The notes below the pieces were generated by a model. The model worked only from the letters and a program-made list of their open reading frames with translations, made no database searches and was not told where the DNA came from. A stretch of DNA of 31,310 nt. Source: an uncultured Clostridia bacterium (GTDB lineage: Bacteria; Bacillota; Clostridia; Oscillospirales; Acutalibacteraceae). The stretch is from assembly GCA_947567585.1 (NCBI GenBank), contig CANONE010000006.1, positions 1 through 31,310 of the forward strand, given 5' to 3'. Below, one piece after another: positions 15,387 through 23,068 of this stretch. Position numbers and translations under genes: made by a program. The first letter of the stretch is position 1; each line of letters begins with the position of its first letter.

Positions 15387-16169
15387 GTGCTCATGATTGG
15401 CTCCATAAACGCATATACAAAGAATATCAAGCTGCAAACCCAATGGGAGCTCAAACAGCGTAACGGCGACTATTCCGGTCACAAGACTCTGGAGGAGTGG
15501 CTGGGAGATACCCAGGCCCGGGATGAGCCCGGCGGAAAAGGGGACGACGCTCTGCGGGCTATCCATCAAAAGCTGGAGGCCGGGAGCAAGCTGACCCCTG
15601 AGGAACGCCGGTATCTTCAAGCCAAGGACCCGGAAGCCTACGCTAAGCTGGAAGCCAATGAGCGGGACCAAAAGGCGTTTGAGCAAAAGCTGCGTCAGTG
15701 CCGGACCAAGGAGGAAGTGGAGCGGCTGAAAATGACTTATCTCAGCTCTTCTTTAACCGTGGTGAAGTCTGTAGAGCACAATTCCGCCATTCCTCTAAAC
15801 AAGAAACTGGAAATATGTATGCATGAAAAGCAGCGCTGCGATATGCTGGGGGAAAGCTATCGGAAATTTGCCCGTTCGGGGGAATACGGACAGCTCCCTA
15901 CGGAAAACGAGGCCGCCAAAGCTCAAAAGGACGAAGAAAAGACGAAAAATCCCGAAAAGGAGGAGAAGCCTGTACCGGAATCCGCCGAAAAGCAGGAGCC
16001 AGACAAAGCGGAGAAGCGCCGCTGGGAAGCCAGCCAGATTCATACAGATTCCCCTGAACAGCGCAAGGTGAAAAAGGCCCGGGCCAAAGCGGCGGCAGCC
16101 GCCTATTCCAGTACAGCCGGCTGCACGGATTACGCCAACACCCCCACTCAAGTTGATTTAAAAGCCTAA
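15387..16169 (+). CDS. Hypothetical protein, charged and largely helical
   Basis: I do not recognise this 260-residue protein. It has no signal peptide or membrane segment. Residues 50-160 look like a helical domain (LTPEERRYLQAKDPEAYAKL, RQCRTKEEVERLKMTYL). Residues 175-225 are a low-complexity Lys/Glu/Pro linker, and the end is alanine-rich. The GTG start has GGAGGG seven bases upstream; ATG two codons later is an alternative. It ends ten bases before cysK, so the two are probably co-transcribed, but nothing in it suggests sulfur metabolism. Confidence 0.75.
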   Translation: MLMIGSINAYTKNIKLQTQWELKQRNGDYSGHKTLEEWLGDTQARDEPGGKGDDALRAIHQKLEAGSKLTPEERRYLQAKDPEAYAKLEANERDQKAFEQKLRQCRTKEEVERLKMTYLSSSLTVVKSVEHNSAIPLNKKLEICMHEKQRCDMLGESYRKFARSGEYGQLPTENEAAKAQKDEEKTKNPEKEEKPVPESAEKQEPDKAEKRRWEASQIHTDSPEQRKVKKARAKAAAAAYSSTAGCTDYANTPTQVDLKA

Positions 16170-16179
16170 GGAGGCCCCT

Positions 16180-17112
16180 ATGGAACACATTTACCCCACA
16201 GCGGAACATCTCATTGGACATACCCCGCTTTTAGAGCTCCGGCGGTTCGCCGCTAAGCTGGATCAAAAGGCCCGGCTGTTGGGAAAGCTGGAGGGCTTCA
16301 ACCCCGCCGGCAGCGTCAAGGACCGGGTAGCCAAGGCCATGCTGGACGACGCGGAAGCCCGGGGCGTTCTGAAGCCCGGGGCCGTTATCATTGAGCCCAC
16401 CTCTGGGAATACCGGCATTGGGCTATGCAGCGTGGCCGCAGTCCGGGGCTACCGGGTGATCATTGTTATGCCGGAAACCATGAGCCTAGAGCGCCGCCAG
16501 CTAATGAGAGCCTATGGCGCCCAGCTGGTGCTTACCGACGGAGCCCAAGGCATGGCCGGAGCTATCGCCAAGGCCGAAGAGCTGGCCCAAGAGATTCCCG
16601 GCGCGTTTATTCCCGGGCAGTTTGTCAACCCCGCTAACCCCGCCGCTCACATGGCCTCTACAGGGCCGGAAATCTGGGAGGACTGCGGTGGGAAGGTAGA
16701 CGTCTTCGTGGCCGGCGTAGGCACTGGCGGCACCGTCACCGGCGTAGGGCGCTATCTCAAGGAGCGCAATCCAGAGGTGGAGATTGTAGCGGTGGAGCCC
16801 GCCGCTTCCCCTGTGCTGAGCCAGGGCCATGGCGGGGCCCACCCCCTGCAGGGTATTGGCGCGGGCTTTGTGCCGGAGGTTTTGGACACCGCTGTTTACG
16901 ACCAGGTAATCGCTGTAGAGGGGGAGGACGCTTTCGCGATGGGACGGCTGATGGGCGTTACAGAAGGGGTGCTGGTGGGCATTTCTTCCGGCGCGGCCCT
17001 GTGGGCGGCCCAGGAGTTGGGAAAACGCCCGGCATATGCGGGGAAAACTATTGTTGTTCTCTTGCCCGACGCCGGGGACCGGTATCTGTCCACCGCCATG
17101 TTCGCAGACTGA
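16180..17112 (+). CDS. cysK: Cysteine synthase (O-acetylserine sulfhydrylase)
   Basis: A 310-residue PLP enzyme making cysteine from O-acetylserine and sulfide. The Schiff-base Lys47 is in NPAGSVKDR; TSGNTG (74-79) binds the substrate carboxylate; GVGTGGTVTG binds the PLP phosphate; SSGAA and PDAGDRYLST complete the usual set. Length is normal. The ribosome binding site AAGGAGG is strong. CysK and CysM types cannot be separated with certainty by eye; no T-box or Cys-leader element was found upstream. Confidence 0.95.
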   Translation: MEHIYPTAEHLIGHTPLLELRRFAAKLDQKARLLGKLEGFNPAGSVKDRVAKAMLDDAEARGVLKPGAVIIEPTSGNTGIGLCSVAAVRGYRVIIVMPETMSLERRQLMRAYGAQLVLTDGAQGMAGAIAKAEELAQEIPGAFIPGQFVNPANPAAHMASTGPEIWEDCGGKVDVFVAGVGTGGTVTGVGRYLKERNPEVEIVAVEPAASPVLSQGHGGAHPLQGIGAGFVPEVLDTAVYDQVIAVEGEDAFAMGRLMGVTEGVLVGISSGAALWAAQELGKRPAYAGKTIVVLLPDAGDRYLSTAMFAD

Positions 17113-17243
17113 AAGCGCCTTAGCGGTTCCATCCCCCCAGCGGCCGGCATACCACGCCTTTCAGCGGAATTAACAAAAGTTTGCAGTTGTTGTCGGCAGG
17201 TTGTCTATATTTTCGATTGGGTCTAGTATTATTCGTGAAAGTA

Positions 17244-17252
17244 TGATACAAT
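17244..17252 (+). promoter_or_regulatory. Extended -10 promoter before the sensor-like gene
   Basis: TGATACAAT is a good extended -10 element (TGnTATAAT type) with a weak -35. Transcription from here would run straight into the following terminator-like hairpin. Confidence 0.5.
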
Positions 17253-17254
17253 AG

Positions 17255-17288
17255 GCTGTGGGCATTGTGCCCACGGCTTATTTTTTTA
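17255..17288 (+). terminator. Intrinsic terminator or attenuator before the sensor-like gene
   Basis: A 10-bp stem (GCTGTGGGCA/TGCCCACGGC, one G-T pair) with a TTG loop is followed directly by TTATTTTTTT. It may end the cysK transcript, but it sits only about 17 bases before the next start codon and just after the -10 element, so it could attenuate that gene. Confidence 0.75.
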
Positions 17289-17304
17289 GTTTGGAGCGAT
17301 GCCC

Positions 17305-18606
17305 ATGGTTTTTTATCCCATTTTCTTTCTCTGTGTGGCCGGGCTTTTTATGAGCCTTCTCCATGACCGCTACCGGATTTGGACCACGCTGGGCGTTTCC
17401 GCCGGGGCCTACGGGCTCTCTCTTTTGGCCGCCTATATGACAGAAGGACTGCTGGAGGAAAATCCCCTTGCCCCCCATGTGGGGTGCGGAGCCGGGACCA
17501 TGATTTTTCTCCTTGCGTCGCTGTTCATTTTTACCAATAACCCTCTGCACAAAATCTTTCTCTTTGTTCTGTGCATGGCAAATTTCTCCTATGCCCAGCT
17601 GCTTTTACCCCTTTTTATTGGGGTGCTGCCTTTTTCCGCCGCCGGCGTACCCGGGGCGGTTATCTCCGCCGCCGGCGTTATCCTTCTTAACCTGTTGGCG
17701 GGCTTTTGCCTGTACCGGCCCCTGCAGCGCTTTCGCGACCGGGGCTCCTCCTGGTTCATTACCGGTATGACGCTGGCTCTGCTTCTGCAATTTTTACTGT
17801 GCATCGGCAAGCTGAATCTCATTTTGGGCGCCCCCTCCCCTTACCGGCGGCTGGTGTTGGCCACAGCCCTGTACGCCGTGGTGGTCTTCTGTTTTCGCAG
17901 CGTATACCACGCTGGGCGCTTTCAAATGGAGACCGCCCTGCAGGAAGCCCGCAAAAAGATGATTGAGATGGAATCCGTGGACTATATGGATCTTTTGGCC
18001 GCTGTGCGGGAGGTTCGCGCCGCCCAGAAAGGCGGGGAATACGCCCTGGATACCATTGCCCAGCTGATGCGGGAAGACCAAGTAGAGAAGATTCCCGTAT
18101 ACATAAACATGACCCGGCACAACGCCCTGGACAACCCTATTTTAGCCAATTATCACGATAATCCCTATCTGAACGCCATTATCGCCGTTAAGGCCGCTTT
18201 TGCCGCCCAAAACCAGATTGATTTTCAGTGCAACGCCGCTACCGGGGACCTGCCCTTTACCACTGCGGAACTATGCATCATGGTCAACGAGTTCCTTACC
18301 CGGGGCTGTACCGAAGCCGCCGCTTTTGAGGGCCAGAGAAAACTGCGGTTTACGGCTATTCCCGGAGAGGATTCCCTGCGGTTGGAGGCGGTATATTCCG
18401 GCAGCCTTCCCCAAAAGGAAAAGTTCTCCTTTAAAGGGAAGAAACTCACCGACTTGCTGTCCTGGCTCTTTGACGACTCTCCCTATGAGGCCACCCAGCT
18501 GCGGGGCCTGGAAAACACAGCGGAGATCGCCCTGTCACACAGCGGCAGCCTAACTGTAGCCGGAGCCGGCGATGAAGTTATTCTGCGGGCCAAGCTGCGC
18601 TACTAA
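17305..18606 (+). CDS. AgrC-like membrane sensor with degenerate kinase domain
   Basis: A 433-residue protein. Residues 1-200 contain about seven hydrophobic helices, as in AgrC-type peptide sensors. The rest follows the layout of the GHKL kinase family: a dimerisation helix, NPYLNAIIAVKAAFAAQNQIDF, a LPFTTAELCIMVNEFLT segment where the N-box should be, and QLRGLENTAEIALSHSGSL in place of the last G-box. Key residues are lost: the acceptor position reads SVDYMDLL instead of RHDxxNHL, the N-box ends TRGCTEAA instead of DNAIEAA, and no clear D/G ATP box is seen. No response regulator is adjacent. ATG 17305 is preferred over 17299 because GGAG lies eight bases before it. Probably a pseudokinase sensor; alignment by eye only. 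Confidence 0.6.
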   Translation: MVFYPIFFLCVAGLFMSLLHDRYRIWTTLGVSAGAYGLSLLAAYMTEGLLEENPLAPHVGCGAGTMIFLLASLFIFTNNPLHKIFLFVLCMANFSYAQLLLPLFIGVLPFSAAGVPGAVISAAGVILLNLLAGFCLYRPLQRFRDRGSSWFITGMTLALLLQFLLCIGKLNLILGAPSPYRRLVLATALYAVVVFCFRSVYHAGRFQMETALQEARKKMIEMESVDYMDLLAAVREVRAAQKGGEYALDTIAQLMREDQVEKIPVYINMTRHNALDNPILANYHDNPYLNAIIAVKAAFAAQNQIDFQCNAATGDLPFTTAELCIMVNEFLTRGCTEAAAFEGQRKLRFTAIPGEDSLRLEAVYSGSLPQKEKFSFKGKKLTDLLSWLFDDSPYEATQLRGLENTAEIALSHSGSLTVAGAGDEVILRAKLRY

Positions 18607-18663
18607 AGGCCCCGCCAGCAAAAGTAAACCCATAAAAGCCCCGCGCCGCGCCCGCCAATCTTT

Positions 18664-18700
18664 CTGTACATGTACAGGTAGGGCCAGCCCGGCATATAAG
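18664..18700 (+). promoter_or_regulatory. Promoter with palindromic operator for the sugar kinase gene
   Basis: CTGTACATGTACAG (18664-18677) is a perfect 14-bp palindrome. Its right half supplies TGTACA as a weak -35, 18 bases from TATAAG (18695-18700). A protein bound to the palindrome would block the promoter. Confidence 0.5.
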
Positions 18701-18746
18701 GCTTGCGTCCTTCACGCGGAAAACCAAATGATTAGGAGAGATACCC

Positions 18747-19835
18747 ATGGACAATTTATCTGTGATTCCAAAAGAGGTTCTGGAGGCTTTTGGGCTTCCT
18801 GCGGAGTGCCCCGTGTCTGTTTTACACGGCGGGCACATCAACGACACATATCTAGTAAATGAAAAATACGTCCTCCAGCGCATTAATACCTTCGTATTCG
18901 CTCATCCCGCACATATCATGGACAATATGCTGGGCGTTACCCGCCAGCTCCGGGAAAGGGTGCTGCAGCGGGGCGGCGACCCGGACCGGGAAATTCTCCA
19001 GGTGGTCTCTACCGCCGCGGGACAGCCCGGCTTTACTGACAGCCAGGGGCAGTATTGGCGTTGCACCCTGTGCATCCCCGGCACCGACTCTTTCGAGACC
19101 CCGGACAGCCCCCAGATGCTCTGGGAGGCCGGCCGGGCTTTCGGCGAATTCCAGGCCATGCTCACCGGCTATCCTGCCGCCACCCTTCACGAAATTATCC
19201 CCAACTTCCACAATACCCCCGCCCGGGTTCAACAGTTAAAGGACGCCGCTGCCGCCGATCCAAAAGGCCGCCTGGCGGAAGTGGGGCCGGAGATGGACTT
19301 TGCCCTGTCCCGCCAGGAAGAGGCGGGCTTTTTGGCCGGTATGCTGGAAAAGGGCCAGCTGCCCCTGCGGGTTACCCATAACGACACAAAAATGAGCAAT
19401 ATCCTCTTTGACCACAAGACCAAAAAGGCGGTCTGCGTCATTGACCTGGATACCGTGATGCCCGGGCTGGCCGCCTTTGATTTTGGCGACTCCATTCGCG
19501 CCGGGGCCTCTACAGCCGCTGAAGACGAGACAGACCTGAGCAAAGTAAAATTTGACCTGGAGCTATACCGGGCCTACACCCAGGGCTTCCTCTCCGCCGC
19601 CGGCTCCGCCCTGACCCCCGCTGAGCTGGAAACCCTTCCCGACGGCGCCTGGGCGATGACCTTTGAAGTGGGCATCCGCTTTTTGGCCGACTACCTGAAC
19701 GGAGACGTCTACTTCCGCACCGCTTATCCCCAGCATAACCTGGACCGGGCCCGGAATCAGTTCCACCTGGTGAAGCAGATGGAAGACCTCCGGAGGGAAA
19801 TGGGGCAAATTGTGAAAGAGGCCGCGGGCATATGA
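18747..19835 (+). CDS. N-acetylhexosamine 1-kinase-like phosphotransferase (APH fold)
   Basis: A 362-residue kinase of the aminoglycoside phosphotransferase/choline kinase fold. It has the catalytic HNDTKMSNIL (211-220, Asp213) and the metal-binding IDLDTVMPG (232-240). The stretch through FDFGDSIRAGA, with EDE and DLSKVKFD shortly after, closely resembles NahK/LnpB, the anomeric kinase of GlcNAc and GalNAc in bifidobacterial and clostridial host-glycan use. No lacto-N-biose phosphorylase or nucleotidyltransferase is adjacent, so the substrate is not confirmed. Ribosome binding site AGGAGAG; stop overlaps the next start by four bases (ATGA). Confidence 0.75.
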   Translation: MDNLSVIPKEVLEAFGLPAECPVSVLHGGHINDTYLVNEKYVLQRINTFVFAHPAHIMDNMLGVTRQLRERVLQRGGDPDREILQVVSTAAGQPGFTDSQGQYWRCTLCIPGTDSFETPDSPQMLWEAGRAFGEFQAMLTGYPAATLHEIIPNFHNTPARVQQLKDAAAADPKGRLAEVGPEMDFALSRQEEAGFLAGMLEKGQLPLRVTHNDTKMSNILFDHKTKKAVCVIDLDTVMPGLAAFDFGDSIRAGASTAAEDETDLSKVKFDLELYRAYTQGFLSAAGSALTPAELETLPDGAWAMTFEVGIRFLADYLNGDVYFRTAYPQHNLDRARNQFHLVKQMEDLRREMGQIVKEAAGI

Positions 19836-20194
19836 CAAAACCAGCCCGCTCTCTTCTTCTCAAGCTGGCGATAGCGTCCGCTGTAGGCGGGCTGCTGCTG
19901 CCCATCCTTTTCATCGTTCTGTTCGGGCTGCTGGCTGGCATGGTAATGTTCTTTTACTTCCTCTTCCCCCTGTTGAGCGTTATCACCGGCGTTTTGGCGG
20001 GGCGCTATATAAAGTCCCTTTGGTTCTATCCAGTTGTCAACGCCCTTTTTCTGCTTTACTGGGTAGTGCGCACCTGCGGCTTCCAACTGCTGCCTATTTT
20101 GCAGTCTTCCGGTTCGCACATTCTGTTAGGGGCGCTGAGTATGGCCCTTTCCGCCGCCATCCGTTGGCTGATGAACCACCGGGCAGACCGGTGA
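19832..20194 (+). CDS. Small integral membrane protein, unknown function
   Basis: A 120-residue protein with four predicted membrane helices (about residues 10-30, 32-56, 63-83 and 92-112) and short polar ends. No family recognised. Its ATG overlaps the kinase stop (ATGA), so translation is coupled; AAAGAGG lies ten bases upstream. A strong terminator follows. Confidence 0.7.
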   Translation: MTKPARSLLLKLAIASAVGGLLLPILFIVLFGLLAGMVMFFYFLFPLLSVITGVLAGRYIKSLWFYPVVNALFLLYWVVRTCGFQLLPILQSSGSHILLGALSMALSAAIRWLMNHRADR

Positions 20195-20230
20195 GGCCCG
20201 CCGCATCCTTGACCGCCGCGCTCTTTTATT

Positions 20231-20274
20231 AAAAGCAGCGTCATGTACCCTGTGCATGGCGCTGTTTTGTTTTT
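20231..20274 (+). terminator. Intrinsic terminator after the kinase/membrane-protein pair
   Basis: AAAAGCAGCGTCATG pairs with CATGGCGCTGTTTT (two G-T pairs) around a nine-base loop, followed by GTTTTT. Confidence 0.85.
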
Positions 20275-20337
20275 CCTCCCATTCCCCCTCTCTTTTGACC
20301 AAAACCTGCCCTTATTTGACCGTTCGTGCAAAGTGGG

Positions 20338-20365
20338 TTGCAATGCTCGTGGATTTTGGTATACT
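20338..20365 (+). promoter_or_regulatory. Promoter of the glycosyltransferase-ABC operon
   Basis: TTGCAA (20338-20343), a 16-base spacer and TATACT (20360-20365), 80 bases before the start codon and just after the preceding terminator. Confidence 0.65.
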
Positions 20366-20445
20366 ACTGCTGAAAGGACAGCCGCAAGCAGGCATGCCGG
20401 CAGCTGCGCCTTGCCCAAGAATATGATTAGGAAAGGATCAACACT

Positions 20446-21336
20446 ATGAAAAAGATTTCTGTCATCATTCCCGTCTATAACAACCCGAAAGAGCTGCGGC
20501 TCACCATGGATTCCATTTTGGGCTCGGACTTTCCTTTGGATGAGGTGGAGATTTTAGTCTGCGACGATGGTTCCTCTCCCAGCATGAAGGCGGTGGCGGA
20601 GGAATACGCGGGCCGTATCGACTTCCGGCATTTCTGGCAGGAGGACCTGGGCTTCCGCCCGGGGACGGCCCGAAATATGGGCATTCGGGCTGCGCGGGGC
20701 CAACTGTGCCTATTCTTAGACAGCGGCGTGGTCGTCGCCAGCGGCTGCTTAAAAGAACACTACCGGCTCTACCAGCAGCATGGACCTAAAATGGTTGCCA
20801 TTGGCTACATCTATGGCAACGACCTGCACTCGGACCTGGACGAAATGCGGGAGATCATTGATACCCATGCCCCGGACGAAGCCGCCGCCATCATGGAAGA
20901 GCGCCAGATGCTGGACGGCCGGGAGCGGGATTACGCGGTAGGAGGCGACATACTCTACCGCTGGCAGGCCCCTTGGATGGAGCTATGGAGCCTGCACTTT
21001 TCGGTCCCCACGGCGTTTATGCGGGACAACAACGTATATTTTGACGAGTTCTTTTGCACCTGGGGCTGCGAGGACAACGACTTCGGCATCGTCCTCCACG
21101 GCTTAGGCGGGAAGTTCGTGCTGGCCAGAGAGGCCAAGGCCATCCATTACCCGGCCAAGGTACGCAGCTATGACCGGCTGCACAACGACCCGGACTTTCG
21201 GGCCGGGTGGCTGAAGAATAAGGAATACCTAAAGCAAAAGCACAAGGATCACCCTCTGGTGCAGCTCTGGCTGGAAAAGGGCGGCAAGCCCATTAAAGAG
21301 CTACCCCTGCTGGATGTGGAGGAAGGGGAGAATTGA
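20446..21336 (+). CDS. Glycosyltransferase family 2 with galactosyltransferase-like C-terminal domain
   Basis: A 296-residue soluble GT-A enzyme. The N-terminal half has VIIPVYNN (6-13), Asp40-Asp41 (CDDGSS) and GFRPGTARNMGIRAARG. Where GT2 enzymes have the metal-binding DxD, this one has DSG (92-94). The C-terminal WGCEDNDFG (206-214) is the acidic signature of galactosyltransferase-type GT2 domains. It would transfer a sugar from a nucleotide sugar to an unknown acceptor. ATG has AGGAAAGGA upstream. It is followed directly by two ABC exporter genes, suggesting that its product, or something it modifies, is exported. Confidence 0.85.
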   Translation: MKKISVIIPVYNNPKELRLTMDSILGSDFPLDEVEILVCDDGSSPSMKAVAEEYAGRIDFRHFWQEDLGFRPGTARNMGIRAARGQLCLFLDSGVVVASGCLKEHYRLYQQHGPKMVAIGYIYGNDLHSDLDEMREIIDTHAPDEAAAIMEERQMLDGRERDYAVGGDILYRWQAPWMELWSLHFSVPTAFMRDNNVYFDEFFCTWGCEDNDFGIVLHGLGGKFVLAREAKAIHYPAKVRSYDRLHNDPDFRAGWLKNKEYLKQKHKDHPLVQLWLEKGGKPIKELPLLDVEEGEN

Positions 21337-21338
21337 CC

Positions 21339-23066
21339 ATGGAGGGCAGCCCGCTGTTCCGTTTCTACTTTGACAACAAGAAATACTTGCCGGGAATTGC
21401 GGTGATCGTAGGCTTATCTCTGGTTTCCGGGGTGTTGAAAATGCTGGCCGCCACCTATTCCGGCCAGGCCGTGGACTACGGCGTGTCCAGAGAGGTGGAT
21501 ATGATGCTCCTTACCGCCGGGATGATGGCGCTTTTCATCCTTCTGGACTGCGGGCGCACCGCCCTGCACTACCACCTTATTGGCCGCATCACCGAAAACA
21601 TGATGGTGGAGGTCAGGAGCAAGGCTTTTTCCAAGCTTACCCACGGGGACCCCGCAATCCTGGAAGAGAAGTTCCGCTCTGGGGACATGGCCGCCCGGCT
21701 CAACAGCGACATCAACCAGCTGGGGTCCTTTTCAGCGGGAAACGTCAGCCACTTCTCCCGGCTGATCTTTTCCGGGCTCTTCGGTTTGGCGGCCTGCATC
21801 TTCATGTCCTGGCAGCTGTCATTGGCCTATGTGGTGATCCTGCCTTTATCTCTGGGCCTAGTAAACGCCATCAGCAAGCCCATCCAGGCCCAGACAAAGA
21901 AGTCCATGGACAACGCGGGCTCCGCCATGAGCATGGTGGTAGACCTGATTTCCGGGGCGCTGACCGTGAAAGCCTTCGGCTGCCAGGATGAGTTTGAAAA
22001 GCGCTTTGGCCATATGGCCGAACACGCCTGCCGGCTGGAGGTGCAGTCGGCAAAAATCAGCATGAAGATGACCGGGGTGAAGTATCTGGCCAACGCTTTG
22101 CAGACCATGAGCCTCTTTCTCATTGGATTCTGGCTGGTATCCACCGGCCAGCTGACCGTGGGCACTTTCATTGCCTTTGTTACCCTAAGCAACTATATCA
22201 CCGAGGCTTTTACCACGTCCGATTACATGATCAGCTCCGTACGCCGGGTTTCCGCCAGCGCCCAGAGGTACTACGAGATTATGGACGTGCCCGGCGAGCA
22301 GCCGGGGAATACCCGCAAGCCCGCTTCGGACATTCCCTGCGAGGCCAGGGACCTCGCCTTTGCCTACAACCGGGGAGACCGGGTGCTCAACGGGCTTTCC
22401 CTGGGCATACCGGCTGGAAAGCGGGTGGCGGTGGTGGGGGCCAGCGGCTGCGGCAAATCCACCCTGGTAAAGCTTCTGTGCCGGTTCTACTTTCCCGAAA
22501 GCGGCAGCCTGCGGCTTTTCGGAATAGATTCCGCCAGCTGGGACCCGGACGCCCTGCGGAAAAGCCTGGCAATCGTCACCCAGGATTCCTGCCTGTTCCA
22601 CGGCAGCTTTTATGAGAACGTGGCCTATGGCCGCTCTGGGGATGTGTCCCGGGAAGAGTGCGAAGCCGCCCTTCGGGATGTGAGCCTGTGGGATTTTGTC
22701 AGCGCCTTCCCAGATGGGATGGACCACTCCATCGGCGAAGGGGGGCGGGATCTTTCCGGCGGGCAGAAGCAGCGGCTCTGCATTGCCCGGGCCATGGTGA
22801 AAAAAGCCCCGCTGGTCATTCTGGACGAAGCTACCTCCGCCCTGGACCTGCAGACCGAACGGGAGGTTCAGAAATCTCTGGACCGGCTGCTGGAGGGCCG
22901 CTCCGCCATTATCATTGCTCACCGGCTCTCTACCGTCCAAAGCGCCGATTATATCTACTGTATGGACCAGGGCAAGGTGGCGGAGGAAGGCCCGCCCCGG
23001 CGGCTGCTGGCGCAAAAGGGCCGGTATTACCAAATGTGCAGGCTCCAGGGCCTGGTGGAGGACTGA
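21339..23066 (+). CDS. ABC exporter half-transporter (membrane and ATPase domains fused)
   Basis: A 575-residue type IV ABC exporter. Residues 1-310 hold a six-helix membrane domain. The ATPase domain has Walker A GASGCGKST (near 370), Q-loop VTQDSCLFHG, signature LSGGQ (near 474), Walker B LVILDEATSALD with catalytic Glu, and H-loop AHRLST. There is no C39 peptidase domain. ATG 21339 has GGGGAG nine bases upstream and lies two bases after the glycosyltransferase stop. With the next gene it probably forms a heterodimer; substrate unknown. Confidence 0.93.
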   Translation: MEGSPLFRFYFDNKKYLPGIAVIVGLSLVSGVLKMLAATYSGQAVDYGVSREVDMMLLTAGMMALFILLDCGRTALHYHLIGRITENMMVEVRSKAFSKLTHGDPAILEEKFRSGDMAARLNSDINQLGSFSAGNVSHFSRLIFSGLFGLAACIFMSWQLSLAYVVILPLSLGLVNAISKPIQAQTKKSMDNAGSAMSMVVDLISGALTVKAFGCQDEFEKRFGHMAEHACRLEVQSAKISMKMTGVKYLANALQTMSLFLIGFWLVSTGQLTVGTFIAFVTLSNYITEAFTTSDYMISSVRRVSASAQRYYEIMDVPGEQPGNTRKPASDIPCEARDLAFAYNRGDRVLNGLSLGIPAGKRVAVVGASGCGKSTLVKLLCRFYFPESGSLRLFGIDSASWDPDALRKSLAIVTQDSCLFHGSFYENVAYGRSGDVSREECEAALRDVSLWDFVSAFPDGMDHSIGEGGRDLSGGQKQRLCIARAMVKKAPLVILDEATSALDLQTEREVQKSLDRLLEGRSAIIIAHRLSTVQSADYIYCMDQGKVAEEGPPRRLLAQKGRYYQMCRLQGLVED

Positions 23067-23068
23067 AT

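Noticed and set aside
20195..20445. RiPP precursor peptide gene before the glycosyltransferase operon
   Set aside because: The only open frame there crosses the terminator and promoter and has no start signal.
22658..23068. Upstream extension of the second ABC transporter frame
   Set aside because: It overlaps the first transporter in another frame and has no ABC similarity; the ATG at 23069 fits spacing and family alignment.
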